DNA from: CAMCXT01 sp046302715
GTDB taxonomy: Bacteria; Bacteroidota; Bacteroidia; M30B66
Length of the DNA: 7,662 bases
Reading direction: 5' to 3'
Assembly (NCBI GenBank): GCA_046302715.1
Contig: JBKCHQ010000032.1
Span: 1 to 7,662 of the forward strand
The notes beneath the pieces were generated by a model. That model searched no databases. It worked only from the letters and a program-made list of their open reading frames with translations, and was not told the DNA's origin. The translations under genes and the position numbers were made by a program. Positions 5,169-7,662 of the stretch are shown here, in pieces (position 1 is the stretch's first letter; each line of letters starts with the position of its first letter).

Positions 5169-7403
5169 TGGACTGAAATTAAGACGTGGTTTTTACTCCT
5201 TTTCGTTTTTATTGTTTCGGTTGCTGGACTTGATGCACAGAAAATTACAGGTAGCGTAAACGGCCGTCAGAACAACGAAATTAGCCCAATTCCTGGGGCG
5301 ATTGTTCAGATGTTGGGGCGTACATCCCACTTTACCACAGATGCCCAAGGACAATTTACGTTTGATGTTGTGAGCTCCCCAATTGAACTTATCATTTCTG
5401 CTACTGGCTTCAAGACCGATACGTTTCAATATAAATTCGAGGCAAAAGAGTTTGTAGAATTCACCCTCGAATCTACCACAACACTTTCGGCCGTTGAGGT
5501 GGGTGCCAAAAATCAAAGCACACTGATTTCGTCCATCAATCCAATTAAAACCGAAATCATCACCGAAACCGAATTGTACAAAGCCGCTTGCTGCAACCTT
5601 AGCGAAAGTTTTCAGAACAATGCTACGGTAGATATTTCAACCACCAATGCAGTAACGGGTAGCAAGGAAATACAAATGCTTGGACTTGCGGGTGTTTATA
5701 CGCAGCTCACCATCGAAAATCTCCCCATGATGCGTGGTTTAGGAGTAAATCAGGCCTTAAATTTCATCCCGGGTTCATGGGTGGAGTCCATTCAAGTTTC
5801 GAAAGGAACCGGATCGGTGGCTAATGGGTATGAATCCATAACAGGGCAAATCAATACCGAACTCAAAAAGCCGGATTGCAAGAGCGAAGGCTTATTGAAC
5901 GGCTATATCAACAACATGCAGCGCATGGAAGTAAATGCCATTAAGGTGTTTAGAATTAACGAGCGTTGGTCATCAAATCTTTTGCTGCATGGCAGTTCGA
6001 TGGATTTTGTTACCGACCAGAATAAAGATGGCTTCATGGACAGCCCTGATGGTGGCCAATTCAACGCCATGCACCGTTGGTTATATACTGGCAAGAAAGG
6101 GCTTTCGGCACAATTGTCTGTTCGTTTTGTGCACGATGAGCGTCACGCGGGCACCGTCGAACATGATGGAAGCGAACACAGCTATCATTACTATCAAAAA
6201 AGTCAGCAGGCCGATGCCTTGTTTAAGTTGGGATATATCTTTCCGGGAAGACCCGAAAAATCGATTGGGATGCTGGGCACCGTGCGGCGCTATCTGCAAT
6301 CAAATCAGTTCGGCTTTAGATGGTACGACGGCAGGCAATGGAGCAGCAATGCCAATGTATTCTATCAGAATAAAATCGGCGAAACACCGCAACGCTTTCG
6401 AATGGGAGTTAACGTGCTTTCGGACCAATACGAAGAATATTACACCGGTGCACCCTTCATGCGCAATGAAACCGCCGCCGGTGGCTTTTTTGAATTTACG
6501 GGAGTGAAGGGGCGTTCTACGGTAGTAGCCGGAATACGGGGCGATTACAACACGCTGTGGGGCGCCATCATTACACCGAGGCTGCATTATAAATTCCAGT
6601 GGAACGATAATTTTTCGATCCGTGTCTCGGGTGGCAGAGGCCAGCGTACTGCAAATGTTATTGCAGAAAACCTAAGTTACATGGTGAGCCAGCGCCAGAT
6701 GGTGTTACCTGGAAATTATGCAGGTGAATTTAGTAAGGCCTATGACCTTCAACCCGAAATTGCCTGGAATGGAGGTACCTCGCTCGTTCAGAAAATCAAG
6801 ATTGGAAGTCGAGAAGGAACGCTGGCCTTGGATGCCTATTACACTTGGTTTGAGCGGCAAGTAATGGTTGACCTCGACAGCGACGTGCGTAAAGTATCGT
6901 TTTATAATGTTGAAGGAAAAACTTCGGCTGCCAGTATTCAACTTGATTATTATCAGGAAGTATCAAAACGCTTCGATCTAAAGCTGGCGTACCGCTTTAC
7001 CGATGCACGCGTTTTTTATACCACAACAGGTAGCATTGAGCGGCCTTATACCCCCGCACACCGTGCATTAGCGAATTTAAGTTATCGATCGCGCCGCGAT
7101 AAATGGCTGGTAGACCTTACCGCAAATTATATCGGCAGTAAACGTTTGCCATCCACCCAAGGCAACGATGCGGCTTATCGCCTGCCCGAACGATCGTCCG
7201 CATACACGCTATTAAACGGACAAATCACGCGTAATCTTGGGAAATTTGCCCTTTATATTGGTGGCGAAAACTTGCTGAATGTAATACAACAGCAGCAGAT
7301 TTTGTCGCCCGAGCATCCGCAAAGTCCGTTTTTCGATGCCTCTTTTATTTGGGGACCAACATATGGCGCCATGGGTTACGCAGGGTTTCGCTGGAATTTT
7401 TGA
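5106..7403 (+). CDS. TonB-dependent outer-membrane receptor, probable metal or metal-chelate transporter
   Basis: The start chosen is the ATG at 5106, 5 nt after the previous stop, giving 765 aa; an in-frame ATG at 5070 would overlap the upstream gene. The signal peptide has an unusual basic n-region of about 27 residues, then a hydrophobic core (28-42) and cleavage near A44/Q45. Next come a carboxypeptidase-regulatory-like domain (about 46-123), a TonB-box-like LSAVEVGAK (127-135), and the plug (about 140-258) with AACCNLSESF (Cys162, Cys163), IQMLGLAG and IENLPMMRGLG. The barrel then runs to the C-terminal aromatic GYAGFRWNF. The barrel has DxNxDGxxD (304-312) and a five-His segment (His343, 347, 353, 358, 361). 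Length and order are normal for the family, which uses TonB and proton-motive force to import ligands. Its place behind two HMA proteins suggests a metal substrate; the exact ligand is inference. Confidence 0.92.
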   Translation: MNDKRFSIFDIRFTRCEKRARWTEIKTWFLLLFVFIVSVAGLDAQKITGSVNGRQNNEISPIPGAIVQMLGRTSHFTTDAQGQFTFDVVSSPIELIISATGFKTDTFQYKFEAKEFVEFTLESTTTLSAVEVGAKNQSTLISSINPIKTEIITETELYKAACCNLSESFQNNATVDISTTNAVTGSKEIQMLGLAGVYTQLTIENLPMMRGLGVNQALNFIPGSWVESIQVSKGTGSVANGYESITGQINTELKKPDCKSEGLLNGYINNMQRMEVNAIKVFRINERWSSNLLLHGSSMDFVTDQNKDGFMDSPDGGQFNAMHRWLYTGKKGLSAQLSVRFVHDERHAGTVEHDGSEHSYHYYQKSQQADALFKLGYIFPGRPEKSIGMLGTVRRYLQSNQFGFRWYDGRQWSSNANVFYQNKIGETPQRFRMGVNVLSDQYEEYYTGAPFMRNETAAGGFFEFTGVKGRSTVVAGIRGDYNTLWGAIITPRLHYKFQWNDNFSIRVSGGRGQRTANVIAENLSYMVSQRQMVLPGNYAGEFSKAYDLQPEIAWNGGTSLVQKIKIGSREGTLALDAYYTWFERQVMVDLDSDVRKVSFYNVEGKTSAASIQLDYYQEVSKRFDLKLAYRFTDARVFYTTTGSIERPYTPAHRALANLSYRSRRDKWLVDLTANYIGSKRLPSTQGNDAAYRLPERSSAYTLLNGQITRNLGKFALYIGGENLLNVIQQQQILSPEHPQSPFFDASFIWGPTYGAMGYAGFRWNF

Positions 7404-7422
7404 TACGCTGAGTAATAGGAAC

Positions 7423-7438
7423 TGCACCATCAGGTGCA
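7423..7438 (+). terminator. Possible weak terminator or transcript-end hairpin after the receptor gene
   Basis: TGCACC (7423-7428), loop ATCA, and GGTGCA (7433-7438) form a perfect 6-bp stem 20 nt after the receptor stop codon. It is followed by ACATTCTAG rather than a T run, so it may stabilise a 3' end rather than terminate by itself. Confidence 0.35.
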
Positions 7439-7593
7439 ACATTCTAGATTAACCTATTTCAACCCAAATTGTGCAATAAAATTGCAAAATTTGCCGCAAT
7501 GGCTGAATGAATCCATGATTTGTCGGAATTAATCCAGATGTATCCCGCAGATCTAGCGCCTTAAGCATTAGTGCATTTCATTTTTAACGCTTA

Positions 7594-7628
7594 CACTGGG
7601 TTTAAAACAGTAAATATTCTACCCAGTG
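7594..7628. repeat. 8-bp inverted repeat with 19-nt loop
   Basis: CACTGGGT (7594-7601) is perfectly complementary to ACCCAGTG (7621-7628). No T run follows on either side. It could be a regulatory dyad or an RNA hairpin linked to whatever lies beyond the right edge. Confidence 0.35.
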
Positions 7629-7662
7629 AATGGCCAATGGTATTTCATAAAAAATAACCGTT

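Larger units (their letters stand above)
7404..7662. other. Intergenic region with short inverted repeats, no gene supported
   Basis: No coding frame of useful length is open here. Besides the two listed inverted repeats, TGCAAT-AAA-ATTGCA (7472-7486) is a perfect 6-bp dyad. The stretch 7499-7560 contains spaced motifs (GAATCC, AATTAATCC, ATCCCGCAGATC) that look like a decayed copy of an intergenic repeat. The next gene, if any, begins beyond the right edge. Confidence 0.5.

Noticed and set aside
5935..6507. 190-codon plus-strand frame within the receptor gene
   Set aside because: It overlaps the receptor in another frame, has irregular composition rich in Cys and Met and no domain; the receptor frame is unambiguous.

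Overview
The window looks like part of a Bacteroidota chromosome (Chitinophagales/Cytophagales/Sphingobacteriales-like). Four things point there: a TonB-dependent receptor with a carboxypeptidase-regulatory-like N-terminal domain, a small HYC_CC_PP-type protein known from this phylum, a secreted subtilase with a '-LKAQ' signal peptide end, and promoter-like TTTG/TAnnTTTG (-33/-7) elements with no Shine-Dalgarno sequences in front of genes. I cannot name the species.

Layout. Bases 2-187 hold the C-terminal tail of an unidentified membrane protein read to the right. Bases 188-612 are AT-rich and have no convincing gene, but they contain a Bacteroidota-like promoter (479-510) and a strong rightward intrinsic terminator (589-614); together these could bound a structured small RNA of about 100 nt. 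Bases 613-4020 form a tight leftward three-gene unit: a secreted subtilisin-like protease, a small outer-membrane-barrel-like protein and a GT4 glycosyltransferase, with gaps of 2 and 1 nt. Bases 4021-4126 are a divergent control region with a TAnnTTTG-type element in each direction and an 18-bp palindrome lying in the spacer of the leftward promoter.

Bases 4127-7403 form a rightward four-gene metal-handling cluster: a cytosolic HMA protein (CxxC), a membrane-anchored cysteine-rich HYC_CC_PP-type protein (ATGA overlap), a secreted HMA protein with CDMC and HHCC motifs, and a TonB-dependent receptor that follows 5 nt later. The receptor has a paired-cysteine motif at the plug, an EF-hand-like DxNxDGxxD loop and a cluster of five histidines in the barrel. 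The natural reading is a relay that passes a soft or transition metal (copper is the leading guess) from the outer membrane through the periplasm to the cytosol. The direction (acquisition or detoxification) and the metal are inference.

Bases 7404-7662 contain no gene that I can support, only short inverted repeats and a possible decayed dispersed repeat. The most unusual features are the putative small RNA, the divergent-region palindrome, the His-rich receptor loop, and a 7-bp-period repeat that supplies the start codon and the front of the receptor's signal peptide.
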